A stretch of 64,000 nucleotides of DNA from a virus. A program made the translations under genes and the position numbers. Numbering within the stretch: position 1 is the first letter of the stretch; every line of letters begins with the position of its first letter. The stretch covers positions 62,001-126,000 of the IMG/VR virus record IMGVR_UViG_3300042540_001399. The stretch is one strand, 5' to 3'. A model generated the notes under the pieces. The model did not search any database, was not told where the DNA came from, and saw nothing but the letters and a program-made list of their open reading frames with translations. This document shows positions 9,724-19,529 of this stretch, one piece after another.

Positions 9724-12700
9724 TGGCGGTAATAAAATATAAATGGCCACCTCAAACCGACACAGGAGCGAGTACTTTTTCCGACGACTTGGTTGGTGTA
9801 CAACTTGTTGCCGGTGGAGGTTTAACTAACGCTAATTTTGAATTCACAACGGGATTAACGGAAAAACAAAATAGGAAATTTAACATAGGTGCCTTTTCTA
9901 GTCCAATTAGTTTAGATGATTTGGACCTAAAAAGTGTTGAAGAATCAAAAGTTTTAATTGCAAAAAATTTACAGGTATACCCTAATTTTGATTTAAGTCA
10001 AATAACTAATTTTACTTTGTTCGGCTCGTTGACCAAAAGGATATCAACTTCAATAAGTAGAATTATAAATTACTTTCCGGCGGGTATAGAAAGTTTGTCG
10101 CAAAATTTGAATTTCCAAACAGGACTTACCGCGGTAAATATGTATTACGATAAAGTTCTTGATGAAACTTATTTAGAATTACCATTAAACAGAATCAGAA
10201 ATCCTTTTGATATTGATTTTACTACTACAGCTACACGAAATTTTGAACTTAGCGAAATTGAAGTTTCACCCTTAAGAAATCTTACAGTGGAATATCTAAA
10301 CTATTCAATATTTGTTAATAGTTCAGAATATAATGTAATATTCTTAGATCCTGTTGATGATACTGATACTGTGTTAAAACTTTATGTCACTGGTAACCCA
10401 TTCAGTGGATTATCAGCTACGACCTCTGACATAGTGTTAAGACCTAATACTTTTTATACGGAAAAATCTTTCAATGACTTTTTTGATGAGGTTGAAAAGT
10501 TTCTTCTTAATAGATTGATTCTACCTATTTACACTGCGACTTTTCAAGTACCACAAGAAAATGATGATGGAACTTATTCTACAGTTAACCAAACAATAAG
10601 TTGGCCGTTGGACGGTTCATGGAACCTTGATATTAGAACAAATGATTTCGATAAGTATTTGACAACATTGAATACAATTTGTGAAAATTTAGATTCGTAC
10701 AACACAAATTTAATTTCAAGATTTTTGACCACAGGTGCATTAAAAGAATTTGATACAAGTGATAGAAAAATAGAAAAAGTCTTACAAATTTACGGTAGAA
10801 GTTTTGATGAAGTTAGAAAATTTGTTATGTCCTTGGCAAATATGACATCAGTAAATTATAATACTGGCAACGATATTCCATCACAACTTTTGAAAAACTT
10901 AGCAGAAACATTAGGATGGAAAACAAATATTTCTCCAATAAGTAATGAAGGTTTGTTGGATTCAATATTTGGTACTAATCAAGAAAGTAATTTTCCTGGA
11001 TATTCAAGAGCACTTACACCTGATGAAATTAATTATCAATTCTATAAGAATTTAATACTAAATGCGGCATATCTTTTTAAATCTAAAGGTACTAGAAGAT
11101 CCATTGAAATTCTTTTGAGACTTGTTGGTGCGCCAGAAGCCCTAATAGATTTTAACGAATACATATATATTGCTGATGAAAAAATAAACTTATCACAATT
11201 TGATAAACAATATTTAAACATTTCAAGTGGACTTTATGTTCAACAGACCCCTGTATTGGATCCAACGGATATCTTTTCTATCATGGGAGTTCAGTATACT
11301 GGGTTTACCTTACAAACGACTGTAAGTGGTGTATCTACAACTAGATTGGACTATCCTATGGACAATCAAGGGTACCCAACGGCACCACAAGAAAATGATG
11401 GATACTTCTTTCAAATTGGTGGTGGATGGTTTGAATCAACACCTGATCATCACATGCCAGAACAAGTAGTACCTACTAACCAAGTTTTTGTTGGGCAGAA
11501 TCCTAATTATCAGACAGTTTTATTACCGTTTAATTACGGGCAAATATATTTGGATAGATACCGTAAGTTTCCATTTATGAGTGTTGGTTACGGATTAAAC
11601 AAAACTATAGATAATAAAAAAAGTTGGACTATTGATAATGTTGGATTAAGAAAAAGTTCTGACGGAGGGTTCAATGCTTATTATAGGGTTTATGATGAAA
11701 GATATGTTGTAAACGTAAAAAACGTAGATGTATTTCTCAATCCAGCCCAAGGGTTAGCTTACGACGTTTGGTCTATGTCAAGAAGATACAATTACCCAAT
11801 ACCTAATGAAGGATTAGATTATGTAGAACCAACTTATTGTAATCCAAATCCAAATGGACCATATCCAAATAGGGGTGGTATAGATTGGACAGAAATAAAT
11901 CCTAAGCCAAAACAAAAAACATTTTTTGAGTTTGCCCAAACTTTTTGGAAGAACATGATTAATGTAAGGAATAGACAATTTATTACCGATGGTAAAACCG
12001 GTGGTTACCCAACTTTACAATCAATTTATTGGAAATATTTAGAGTCTAATCAAACAATCAATATACCTAATGATAATTTCACATATAGAACAATGATCGA
12101 CTATGTGAATGGTTTAGGGGATTATTGGATTAAACTTGTGGGACAAATGATACCAGCAACAACTTTATTAACATCTGGTGTGAGGTTAGAAAATTCCATA
12201 TTTCATAGACAAAAATTTGTTTGGAGAAGGCAAATGGGATGTCAAATTATACCAGTACCTTGCAAACCTTGTTCTTTAATTGGTCAACTGTTTGCGGTAG
12301 ATTGTCCAATACAATCGGCAACATGTCCTGTTTATCCTTGGGGATCTAACCCTTTAATTACATCTTTTGCGGTTGTACTGAATCAACTTCTACAAAATAA
12401 AGGATTAGTACAACCTAATTGTGACCCAAATACATTGGAAAGTACTTGGTATGTAGACTTAGTTTTAAACGGGGATTTACTATCACACTATGAATTTTTC
12501 ACGGGTTACGGAAATACAAGTCCTACAGCTAGTTATCCGTCAAACACGGTTTGGTTGTCGGCTTTACAGTCTGCTTTAAGTAATTTACAATCAGAAGGAT
12601 TAGATTATGTTATCAACAGTGATGACACTGTCACAATATATAATAGTAACTGTATACCCCTAAGTGTTACCCAAAATTTTGAAATAAATGTTGGGATAAA

Positions 12701-12725
12701 CTTTAATTTACTTTGTATTCAATGA
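9723..12725 (+). CDS. Large putative baseplate protein with a tail-protein-I-like segment
   Basis: 1000 residues. Around residues 440-490 it carries an LFKSKGTRRSIEILLRLVGA segment. This resembles the helix containing the K-G-T element in P2 gpI/tail-protein-I-type baseplate proteins, which link baseplate to fibres in contractile tails (family comparison from memory). A Cys-rich patch (CQIIPVPCKPC) lies near 838-850. The rest is beta-rich and Asn/Thr/Tyr-rich. The TGA stop overlaps the next ATG (ATGA), and the downstream genes encode adhesins, so a role as the platform for fibres is plausible. Confidence is high that it is a structural protein, moderate for the P2-I comparison. Confidence 0.6.
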   Translation: MAVIKYKWPPQTDTGASTFSDDLVGVQLVAGGGLTNANFEFTTGLTEKQNRKFNIGAFSSPISLDDLDLKSVEESKVLIAKNLQVYPNFDLSQITNFTLFGSLTKRISTSISRIINYFPAGIESLSQNLNFQTGLTAVNMYYDKVLDETYLELPLNRIRNPFDIDFTTTATRNFELSEIEVSPLRNLTVEYLNYSIFVNSSEYNVIFLDPVDDTDTVLKLYVTGNPFSGLSATTSDIVLRPNTFYTEKSFNDFFDEVEKFLLNRLILPIYTATFQVPQENDDGTYSTVNQTISWPLDGSWNLDIRTNDFDKYLTTLNTICENLDSYNTNLISRFLTTGALKEFDTSDRKIEKVLQIYGRSFDEVRKFVMSLANMTSVNYNTGNDIPSQLLKNLAETLGWKTNISPISNEGLLDSIFGTNQESNFPGYSRALTPDEINYQFYKNLILNAAYLFKSKGTRRSIEILLRLVGAPEALIDFNEYIYIADEKINLSQFDKQYLNISSGLYVQQTPVLDPTDIFSIMGVQYTGFTLQTTVSGVSTTRLDYPMDNQGYPTAPQENDGYFFQIGGGWFESTPDHHMPEQVVPTNQVFVGQNPNYQTVLLPFNYGQIYLDRYRKFPFMSVGYGLNKTIDNKKSWTIDNVGLRKSSDGGFNAYYRVYDERYVVNVKNVDVFLNPAQGLAYDVWSMSRRYNYPIPNEGLDYVEPTYCNPNPNGPYPNRGGIDWTEINPKPKQKTFFEFAQTFWKNMINVRNRQFITDGKTGGYPTLQSIYWKYLESNQTINIPNDNFTYRTMIDYVNGLGDYWIKLVGQMIPATTLLTSGVRLENSIFHRQKFVWRRQMGCQIIPVPCKPCSLIGQLFAVDCPIQSATCPVYPWGSNPLITSFAVVLNQLLQNKGLVQPNCDPNTLESTWYVDLVLNGDLLSHYEFFTGYGNTSPTASYPSNTVWLSALQSALSNLQSEGLDYVINSDDTVTIYNSNCIPLSVTQNFEINVGINFNLLCIQ

Positions 12726-15484
12726 GTTGTGGTTCAATAAATATATTCAATTATTCAATTACGGGAGACTGTGAAAACACAGGATCTGGAGGTGTATCCT
12801 TTTCAATAAATGGGGGATCTCCAAACTATACAGTAACTGAATATTCATCAACAGGATTATTACCTACATCGGCAGATACCACATCATATTTTTTTGTAGG
12901 TCTTACCGCAGGAACGTATGTTATTGAAATAGTTGACAGTTGTTTAGAAGAACCACTTATTTCACAATTTGTAGAATTCACTATTTCTTCGGGAAGTTGT
13001 ATTTCTATCCAAAGTCAGGGAACAACGTGTGGACTAAACAATGGTTCTATAACGGCATCGACAACTAATATATATGGAACAGGATATTATTATTTATATG
13101 AAATTAATGATGGATACATAACAAGTGGTACCAACTTTAGTAATATTTTTAATAACCTGACACCTGGTTTTTATTATGTTATTGGAGATGATGGTGGTGG
13201 ATGTACCGGTCGTAGTGAAACTTGTCTAATAAAAGAAACAAACTCGTTGGACTTTGGTTTATATATCGTAAATGATGCTAGTTGTGTGCCAATAGATGGA
13301 ACCGGAAAAATATTTGTAACAGGTACAACAGGAACTCCACCTTATACATACAATTGGACACCGAATGTTGGACCCCAAACAGGTCCAATTGTTACTGGTC
13401 TTACCGCAGGAACCTATTCTGTAACAGTAACCGATAATTTGGGATGCTCAAAAACACAAAGTGTTTTGTTGACAGATGTGCCAAATTTAGGTATTGCCGC
13501 TATGTTAACAACAAGTCAACCATCTTGTTTTTCAAATGACGGAGTGGTTGATGTTATTGTTTCTGGTGGAACAGCACCTTATTATTTTTCAGGATCAAAC
13601 GGAGAAGTTGTTATACAATATAGTAATACATATACCTTTACGGGACTATCAAATGGTGTCTTCACAATTTCAGTCACAGACGCGGGTCTTTGTAATGTAA
13701 CATCATCAGTTTCCTTGATTACACCAAATGGTTTCATTGTAACATCTATGGTTGTTACAAATTCGAATTGTAATCAAACCGATGGCTCAGTTCATATTGA
13801 ACTCAATAATGGTCTGGCTCCAGGTAACTATCAGTACACACTCTATGATTATAATAGTAATCAAACAGTTATAACCACAACTTCTATTTGTGATTTTACC
13901 GGATTAGAAAGTGGAAGCTATACAATAACAATACAAGATGTACCCAACAATTCAGGATGTATTTATACAGGTTATTTTTCTGTTGTAAATCAAAATAAGT
14001 TCGAAATAAGTGTAAGTAATACTGACACAACTTGTGGATTGAATAATGGTGTTGCAATTATTACCGCAACCACAGGAGGAACATTACCTCTAAACTATAC
14101 ATTGTCGGGTGGTACACCTGTTACGACTACAACACAATTAACGAACGTATTTAACAATCTAAGTCCTGGTTTTTATCAAATAACAGTAACAGATTCTGCG
14201 GTACCATCATGTTCACAAACTGAATTATTTTATGTTGCTCCGTCACAGAACGTTAATATAAATTTAATTGGTGTCCCACCAGTAATAGGTAATGATGGTG
14301 AAATATTCCTTAATATTACAAGTGGTAATCCTCCATTTACAATTACGTGGAGTCCAAATGTTGGATCACAAACAGGACTACATTTAACAGGTTTGTCAAA
14401 TGGTAGTTATAGTGTTTTGGTTACAGATAGTGACGGATGTATTTCATCGGACATAATATCATTACAAGGCACTGAATTAGTTACAACTTACGCGTCTTTT
14501 AATTTGTGTACCGATGATTTCATAGACACAAAAACATATGGAAAAAGAGGAGTTCTTCAAATGATGAACGAAGGATTTTTCGATCTTACAACAGGTGATA
14601 CTGGTTGTGAAATAGTAGAAGCCTACTTTACAACCCAAGTCGAAATTGATGGTGTTGTAAAAGAAGATTTATTTTTAACTTACACGGGAACACCTTTTCC
14701 ACAATACGCAGACATTTTATGGATAGAAAGTCTTAGAACCACACTTAAAGAATTTGACGAAGTAGGAGATGTGATTATTGATTTGGCAACAAATAAAATA
14801 ACTATAACAAACAAATGTAACACAAAAATAAAGGACTGTGATATTGTAACTTTTAACGACTTTAGTGATACTAATGTCAAAATAAATTTGTTGGTTGAAT
14901 ATCTAATAAATTGTCAAACTTGTGGTAAAGCGCCTGATTGTATAGGATTCTATGCTGATATGTCAATTGTAAGTGGTGATTGTAGTGGTTTCAGTGCAAA
15001 TATGAATTTAGTGGGACCAACACCAACACCGTCAGTAACACCAACACCAACAATTACTCCTACACCTACAATCACACCTACAGTAACTCCGACAATTACA
15101 CCAACACCTACTATACCAGCAACTGGTTGTACCTGTTTCATATTAGAATCAAACGCCGATCTGGCGATTTTTGAATATACTAAATGTGGGGAGTCTACAC
15201 CAAGTACAATTCCTATTTTGTTTGGTACGGGATACACTTGTTCATCAACTACCCCTATTTTAATTAGTGGTATGGGATCGGTATTGGGTTCATCGGGTTC
15301 ATGTATAGTTTATGAATGGGAAATCACCTTTAGCGGTGGTGGATCATACACTACATATAATTGTGGTTCATCAAATGAAACTTCCGTTTTAAGTGGAGGT
15401 ACTTTCACGGTTTGTTCGACTATAACACCAACAAGTTCATCACCAAATTTTGTGTCAGCAGTAAATATTGGAATATGTCCTTAA
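12722..15484 (+). CDS. Modular phage adhesin with about seven SprB-type repeats and a Thr/Pro stalk
   Basis: 920 residues from the ATG at 12722, which forms an ATGA overlap with the preceding stop and is preferred over an ATG three codons upstream. About seven tandem beta-sandwich repeats span residues ~15-585. Each ends with the signature GLTAGTYSVTVTDNLGC or a variant (GLSNGSYSVLVTDSDGC, NLSPGFYQITVTDS) and several begin C..NDG or CGLNNG. This is the SprB-repeat pattern of Bacteroidota gliding adhesins. A unique domain (~590-745) follows, then a TPTPT/ITPT stalk (~766-800) and a Cys-containing C-terminal tip. With no signal peptide, it is a virion fibre or adhesin and not a secreted host protein. 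Likely role: host-surface binding. Confidence 0.75.
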   Translation: MSCGSINIFNYSITGDCENTGSGGVSFSINGGSPNYTVTEYSSTGLLPTSADTTSYFFVGLTAGTYVIEIVDSCLEEPLISQFVEFTISSGSCISIQSQGTTCGLNNGSITASTTNIYGTGYYYLYEINDGYITSGTNFSNIFNNLTPGFYYVIGDDGGGCTGRSETCLIKETNSLDFGLYIVNDASCVPIDGTGKIFVTGTTGTPPYTYNWTPNVGPQTGPIVTGLTAGTYSVTVTDNLGCSKTQSVLLTDVPNLGIAAMLTTSQPSCFSNDGVVDVIVSGGTAPYYFSGSNGEVVIQYSNTYTFTGLSNGVFTISVTDAGLCNVTSSVSLITPNGFIVTSMVVTNSNCNQTDGSVHIELNNGLAPGNYQYTLYDYNSNQTVITTTSICDFTGLESGSYTITIQDVPNNSGCIYTGYFSVVNQNKFEISVSNTDTTCGLNNGVAIITATTGGTLPLNYTLSGGTPVTTTTQLTNVFNNLSPGFYQITVTDSAVPSCSQTELFYVAPSQNVNINLIGVPPVIGNDGEIFLNITSGNPPFTITWSPNVGSQTGLHLTGLSNGSYSVLVTDSDGCISSDIISLQGTELVTTYASFNLCTDDFIDTKTYGKRGVLQMMNEGFFDLTTGDTGCEIVEAYFTTQVEIDGVVKEDLFLTYTGTPFPQYADILWIESLRTTLKEFDEVGDVIIDLATNKITITNKCNTKIKDCDIVTFNDFSDTNVKINLLVEYLINCQTCGKAPDCIGFYADMSIVSGDCSGFSANMNLVGPTPTPSVTPTPTITPTPTITPTVTPTITPTPTIPATGCTCFILESNADLAIFEYTKCGESTPSTIPILFGTGYTCSSTTPILISGMGSVLGSSGSCIVYEWEITFSGGGSYTTYNCGSSNETSVLSGGTFTVCSTITPTSSSPNFVSAVNIGICP
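15017..15120 (+). repeat. Thr/Pro stalk-encoding short repeats
   Basis: Degenerate tandem hexamers of the ccaaca/ccgaca type encode alternating Thr-Pro with Val and Ile interruptions. Similar tracts recur at 20826-20945, 23193-23350 and, inverted, at 26940-27480. Slippage could change stalk length. Confidence 0.8.
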
Positions 15485-15513
15485 ATAAAATAAAAATATA
15501 ATATATATAGAAT

Positions 15514-17694
15514 ATGGCACTTCAAGTAACAATTACAAATATAAATTCAGTAACATACCCTGTTGATGTATATGTTTGTACAGATTGTCCAGATACAAGT
15601 TGTACTTTAGTTGACACAATTTTTTCTGTACCATCAACAATAAACATACCCGCACCCTATAGCGGTTCATCTTCTTTTTCTGTTAGAATTGTAGATAGTG
15701 CCAATTGTGAATATTGTCAAACTTTTGGAAATACAACAACAACTACAACAACCATAAATCCATTGTGTTTAAGTTGTGATATTGGTTTTGATTTTTACGA
15801 TACTAACCCAATATCCGAAATTTCAGTTGGAGAAGTTACAGGAAGTTGTGATACAAATATTACTGATTACGTTATAAATTGGTATGGACCGGGTATTGGA
15901 AGTAGTACAGTTGCGTTTACTTCGGGTATAGGTAATTCATATAGTGGTGACTATACATATACACATCCGCTTACAGGATCATCGTCAGTTCCTGTTGTTG
16001 CAGGAGTCTACACACCAATAATACAAAAAATCAAATTGAATGGTATTGAGTACACGGACTTAAATTGTTTCCAATCAACTACAGTTGATGTTGATGCATT
16101 AACATGTATTAATGGACCTGGAACTAATTTGCCACAATATTCCCATTTGTTAAGTTTTAGTGCTGTTACAAATTTGAATCCACCACCGGTAAATGTGACT
16201 TACGCATTGGATCCTTTGAAACCATATTTTGCAATTAGATTCGATACTGAATTAGTTTATGACAGTTTGAAAATTACATTGAATGCTGCGGCATATACAG
16301 ACCCAATTATTTTAGAATATTTTACCGCGGGTCAGTCTTTAGGTGGATCAGATCTTAATTTAAATACAACACCAAAAAAATTCCAACATTCCTTTAGTCT
16401 ACCATTTGTGGCGAAAGTACTTACACTAACAGGGTTTACAATAAATACTGGTGATTATATTGATATAGAAGTTACCCCCAACCCAACAAACAATAACACA
16501 AATTGGAAACTTTATTGTGAATGTTTAGAAAATTTTGATTGTTCTTTGTGTGACGACACAAATAACACAACACCATTTAAAATAATTGAATCTTCTATAA
16601 CCCAAGGTGCTGCCAGCCCATGTGACATTATAAGTATGACTTTCCAAGTAAGTGCTTGTACATCAAGTGATTTTTTAAGATATATGTTAAATACTGGTGG
16701 TACTTTTTCTAATATTAATTATATTGATAATTTTTACCAAGGTATAGTGACCCAATATTTCACAAATATGAGCTCCACACCTCAGATTCAGTGTGTAAAT
16801 GGTGGGTACTACTTAACGCCACAATGTGATACACCAAGCAATTCTACAATTACTTATAGCAAAAATGTACCAGGAGCCGAAGGACAGATAACCATGACCT
16901 TCACTGATTTTACAGATTTTCAAGTATATAATAATGGATGGAATAACTTACTTTTTAGTTATTCGGGGAATCCTACAGATTGTACCGATATTGAATACTA
17001 CAGATATTTTTGGTTAACAATCCCACTAGCAAGTGGAAATGATAATTGTGGTGACACTACAGGTTACGAAACTTATTTTATTCACCCATCATCAACATTC
17101 ACAACTGGTGGAACAGGTCCATGGACAATAACAATTGATATGGCTACCATAACTGACTGTATTACATTTACTAGTTGTGATCTAAATTGTAATACTGAAG
17201 TTTTGACAACTTTAAGTAATGTAAATAATTCATCAACAGGAACAACTAATAATATTTCAATAACTTCAAACACAGGATCAAGATTAGTAACTCCGTGGCA
17301 TTCCGTAACACTTATAGATTCAGGGTCAACCACTTTTTCATCAAGTACAGTTACAAACCAAATGTGGATACCAAAATATATTAATGAAACAGTACCTTAC
17401 TCTGGAAATCCTCTCACCATAATTCCTAATCTTTCAGGGAAGACATGCGATTTCAATAATTGGACATATAATTCTGCAAATCCATCAATTAACAACGGTT
17501 TTTATGTGCAATTCGGGTTTTGGTACGAAGTTAGAAGGACAAACCCATTGAATGTTGCGGATTTCGAAATATGGACAACAAATTTAACAAATGGAACATA
17601 TACTGGTTATCCTGGTCAACCTACCGCATTATTTAAAATATATGAATTTGTAGGTGGGGTTCCTAATGTGATTGATCCAAACTTTTTTGTTTAA
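15514..17694 (+). CDS. Putative fibre/adhesin protein with a shared N-terminal module
   Basis: 726 residues. Residues 1-70 form a module also present in the proteins at 17696-18004 and 28019-28234: VTITN, then PVDVYVC, a second Cys about 9 residues later, then VRIVDSANCE. A Thr run (TTTTTTI) near residue 75 acts as a linker. The body is beta-rich with paired Cys (CLSCDIG, CSLCDD) and ends in an aromatic-rich domain (NWTYNSANPS, GFYVQFGFWYEVRR). No enzyme motif. An AT-rich upstream region (tataatatatatag) may be a promoter variant. Probably a tail-fibre or decoration protein. Confidence 0.6.
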   Translation: MALQVTITNINSVTYPVDVYVCTDCPDTSCTLVDTIFSVPSTINIPAPYSGSSSFSVRIVDSANCEYCQTFGNTTTTTTTINPLCLSCDIGFDFYDTNPISEISVGEVTGSCDTNITDYVINWYGPGIGSSTVAFTSGIGNSYSGDYTYTHPLTGSSSVPVVAGVYTPIIQKIKLNGIEYTDLNCFQSTTVDVDALTCINGPGTNLPQYSHLLSFSAVTNLNPPPVNVTYALDPLKPYFAIRFDTELVYDSLKITLNAAAYTDPIILEYFTAGQSLGGSDLNLNTTPKKFQHSFSLPFVAKVLTLTGFTINTGDYIDIEVTPNPTNNNTNWKLYCECLENFDCSLCDDTNNTTPFKIIESSITQGAASPCDIISMTFQVSACTSSDFLRYMLNTGGTFSNINYIDNFYQGIVTQYFTNMSSTPQIQCVNGGYYLTPQCDTPSNSTITYSKNVPGAEGQITMTFTDFTDFQVYNNGWNNLLFSYSGNPTDCTDIEYYRYFWLTIPLASGNDNCGDTTGYETYFIHPSSTFTTGGTGPWTITIDMATITDCITFTSCDLNCNTEVLTTLSNVNNSSTGTTNNISITSNTGSRLVTPWHSVTLIDSGSTTFSSSTVTNQMWIPKYINETVPYSGNPLTIIPNLSGKTCDFNNWTYNSANPSINNGFYVQFGFWYEVRRTNPLNVADFEIWTTNLTNGTYTGYPGQPTALFKIYEFVGGVPNVIDPNFFV

Positions 17695-17695
17695 T

Positions 17696-18004
17696 ATGGG
17701 ACAAATTCAAATTACTAGCACAAGTTTTACATCATTACCATATAATGTTTATGTTTGTGATGTTTATGGAAATCAATGTGTTTTAGTTGCAAATATTGTT
17801 ACATCACAACCACCAACAATAGTAATTAATGTTCCTATACAATTTAACAACGCACCCGCAATTGGAATAAAGATAATTGATTCTTTGGGATGTGAAATTT
17901 TTAAAATTTTAGATTGTTCACCTGATGGCTTTAATCAAAAACAATTTCAGGATGGGTATTTCTTTTATTTTATGGATAATGATTCTTACGATTTCCAAAA
18001 CTAA
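17696..18004 (+). CDS. Small protein made of the shared 70-residue virion module
   Basis: 102 residues from the ATG at 17696, one base after the preceding TAA; a TTG eight codons upstream lies inside the previous gene and is less likely. Residues ~1-70 align with the N-terminus of the preceding protein and with the whole of the minus-strand protein at 28019-28234 (LPYNVYVCDVYGNQC, later GIKIIDSLGCE). The C-terminal 30 residues are aromatic and polar (QFQDGYFFYFMDNDSY). It looks like a stand-alone copy of that module, perhaps a capping or decoration subunit. Function unknown. Confidence 0.6.
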   Translation: MGQIQITSTSFTSLPYNVYVCDVYGNQCVLVANIVTSQPPTIVINVPIQFNNAPAIGIKIIDSLGCEIFKILDCSPDGFNQKQFQDGYFFYFMDNDSYDFQN

Positions 18005-18006
18005 AA

Positions 18007-18015
18007 TATTTATAA
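18007..18015 (+). promoter_or_regulatory. TATTTATAA late-type promoter motif
   Basis: TATTTATAA in the 23-bp gap, 12 nt before the ATG at 18028. Confidence 0.5.
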
Positions 18016-18027
18016 GAAAAAAAATTA

Positions 18028-19494
18028 ATGTCATTTTTAACAGATAGAAATTTTGCTTCAGGTGTTTCGGTTAATGATTTAATTCACATTGTTATAACAG
18101 GTGATACATCACAAAATCCTGCCGGATCATCATATAAAACTACTTTGGGTGATGTAATTTCTTTAGTGACAGGAATTACAGGAAATTATTTACCAATAAG
18201 TGGTGGTACAGTTACGGGCACAACTTTCTTTATCAGTGGTTTATCGGCCAACACTTTTTCGGCATCAACTATTGGTTCATCAGGTAGTTGTGTAGACGAT
18301 TTGTATGTTTCGAATATACATTCATGTTCGCCTTTGAATATAAATCCATTTGACGAAGGTGAAGTTCTGTTTGGGTCCAATAAACAAATTTTTGTTGACT
18401 TAGTTGGTAAAAAAGTTGGATTCAATATGACCCCAACATATAATATTGATGCGATGGGAACTACTAATGGTAGATTTTTCTTTAGAGGTGCGTCCCTTCC
18501 AAGTATAAACATTTCTGGTACAAGTAACTCCTACGTATCCACAAACACTGTGGCAGGAAATGTTGGGTTATTGTCTGTTGCTTTTGGGGAATCATACCCA
18601 TCTAACCTTTATGGTGTTGTATCGGGAAATACTTTACTAACAAACACAAATGAATCAAATGATATGGTTATTTTAACCAATCAAAGTTCAACTAATGATA
18701 AAAATATAAAGTTTTTTGCTGGAAAATCTGCGGATACAAAACCTGATATTATTATTTTGGGTTCAGGATCAGGATTAAAAAGAGGGTATGTTGGTGTTGG
18801 ATTAAATAATCCCCAGGAACACTTACATGTTGATGGAAATTCTATAATCAACCAAGGATTAACCGCGGCAACATTTAATATTTCAACAGCACCTAATATA
18901 GATACAAATGTACCTACAGAATATCTAACAAGAGATGCTTCGACCGGTGAAGTTAAAATCAAACAAATTCCAGGACCAACCGTTTTCGGTTTATTTGCAC
19001 AAACAGGAAACAGTGTGGTTATCAGCGGTACCACAGTTGAATCTACTTTAATTGATGGAGGTGTTGGAACTTTATCTGTTCCGGCAAATGGTTTTTCTAT
19101 TGGGGATAGTTTTAGAGCGGACTTTGGTGGTTTAATGAGTGTAAAACCTGGTGGTGATACTTTAAGAATTAGAATAAAAACTGGTAGTGTTATTTTAGGT
19201 GATACTGGAGTTTTAAGTATACCGGCAGTAACAAACGATGTTTGGCTTTTAAATATAAATTTTACGGTAAGAAAACTTGGGGGACCAACGTTTGCTTCAA
19301 TTGTAAGTTTAGGAAATCTACATGTAATAAAAGCCGCAAGTACAACACCAACAAGTTTTGCCTTTAACACTGTTAACTCATCAACTTTTGATACAACAAT
19401 ATCAAATACACTTGACGTTACCGCCGAATGGGGAAGCAATAGTACTAATAACAAAATATATTCTGATATTTTTGTTCTAAATAAAATATATTAA
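18028..19494 (+). CDS. Putative tail fibre protein
   Basis: 488 residues. Residues ~48-62 contain NYLPISGGTVTGT, the short repeat typical of tail-fibre shafts in many caudoviruses. Around residues 250-270, KRGYVGVGLNNPQEHLHVDG matches the Gly-rich VGIG...P...LHV element found near the C-terminal regions of fibre and spike proteins. The last ~150 residues (GTTVESTLIDGGVGTLSVP to WLLNINFTVRKLGGP) look like a jelly-roll beta-sandwich head domain. Together these support a receptor-binding fibre. It has its own late-type motif and is followed by the glycosyltransferase. Confidence 0.75.
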   Translation: MSFLTDRNFASGVSVNDLIHIVITGDTSQNPAGSSYKTTLGDVISLVTGITGNYLPISGGTVTGTTFFISGLSANTFSASTIGSSGSCVDDLYVSNIHSCSPLNINPFDEGEVLFGSNKQIFVDLVGKKVGFNMTPTYNIDAMGTTNGRFFFRGASLPSINISGTSNSYVSTNTVAGNVGLLSVAFGESYPSNLYGVVSGNTLLTNTNESNDMVILTNQSSTNDKNIKFFAGKSADTKPDIIILGSGSGLKRGYVGVGLNNPQEHLHVDGNSIINQGLTAATFNISTAPNIDTNVPTEYLTRDASTGEVKIKQIPGPTVFGLFAQTGNSVVISGTTVESTLIDGGVGTLSVPANGFSIGDSFRADFGGLMSVKPGGDTLRIRIKTGSVILGDTGVLSIPAVTNDVWLLNINFTVRKLGGPTFASIVSLGNLHVIKAASTTPTSFAFNTVNSSTFDTTISNTLDVTAEWGSNSTNNKIYSDIFVLNKIY

Positions 19495-19529
19495 ATTCAC
19501 TTTGTCTATTTTGACAATATATTTTCAAT

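Noticed and set aside
14950-15237. Minus-strand frame rich in VGVGVIVG
   Set aside because: It is the complement of a Thr/Pro tract and exists only because of that repeat; the same applies to 20780-20971 and to other frames opposite Thr/Pro stalks.
18681-19454. 257-codon open frame on the minus strand
   Set aside because: It lies wholly inside the convincing tail-fibre gene; Lys/Val/Pro-rich sequence with no motif and no upstream signal.
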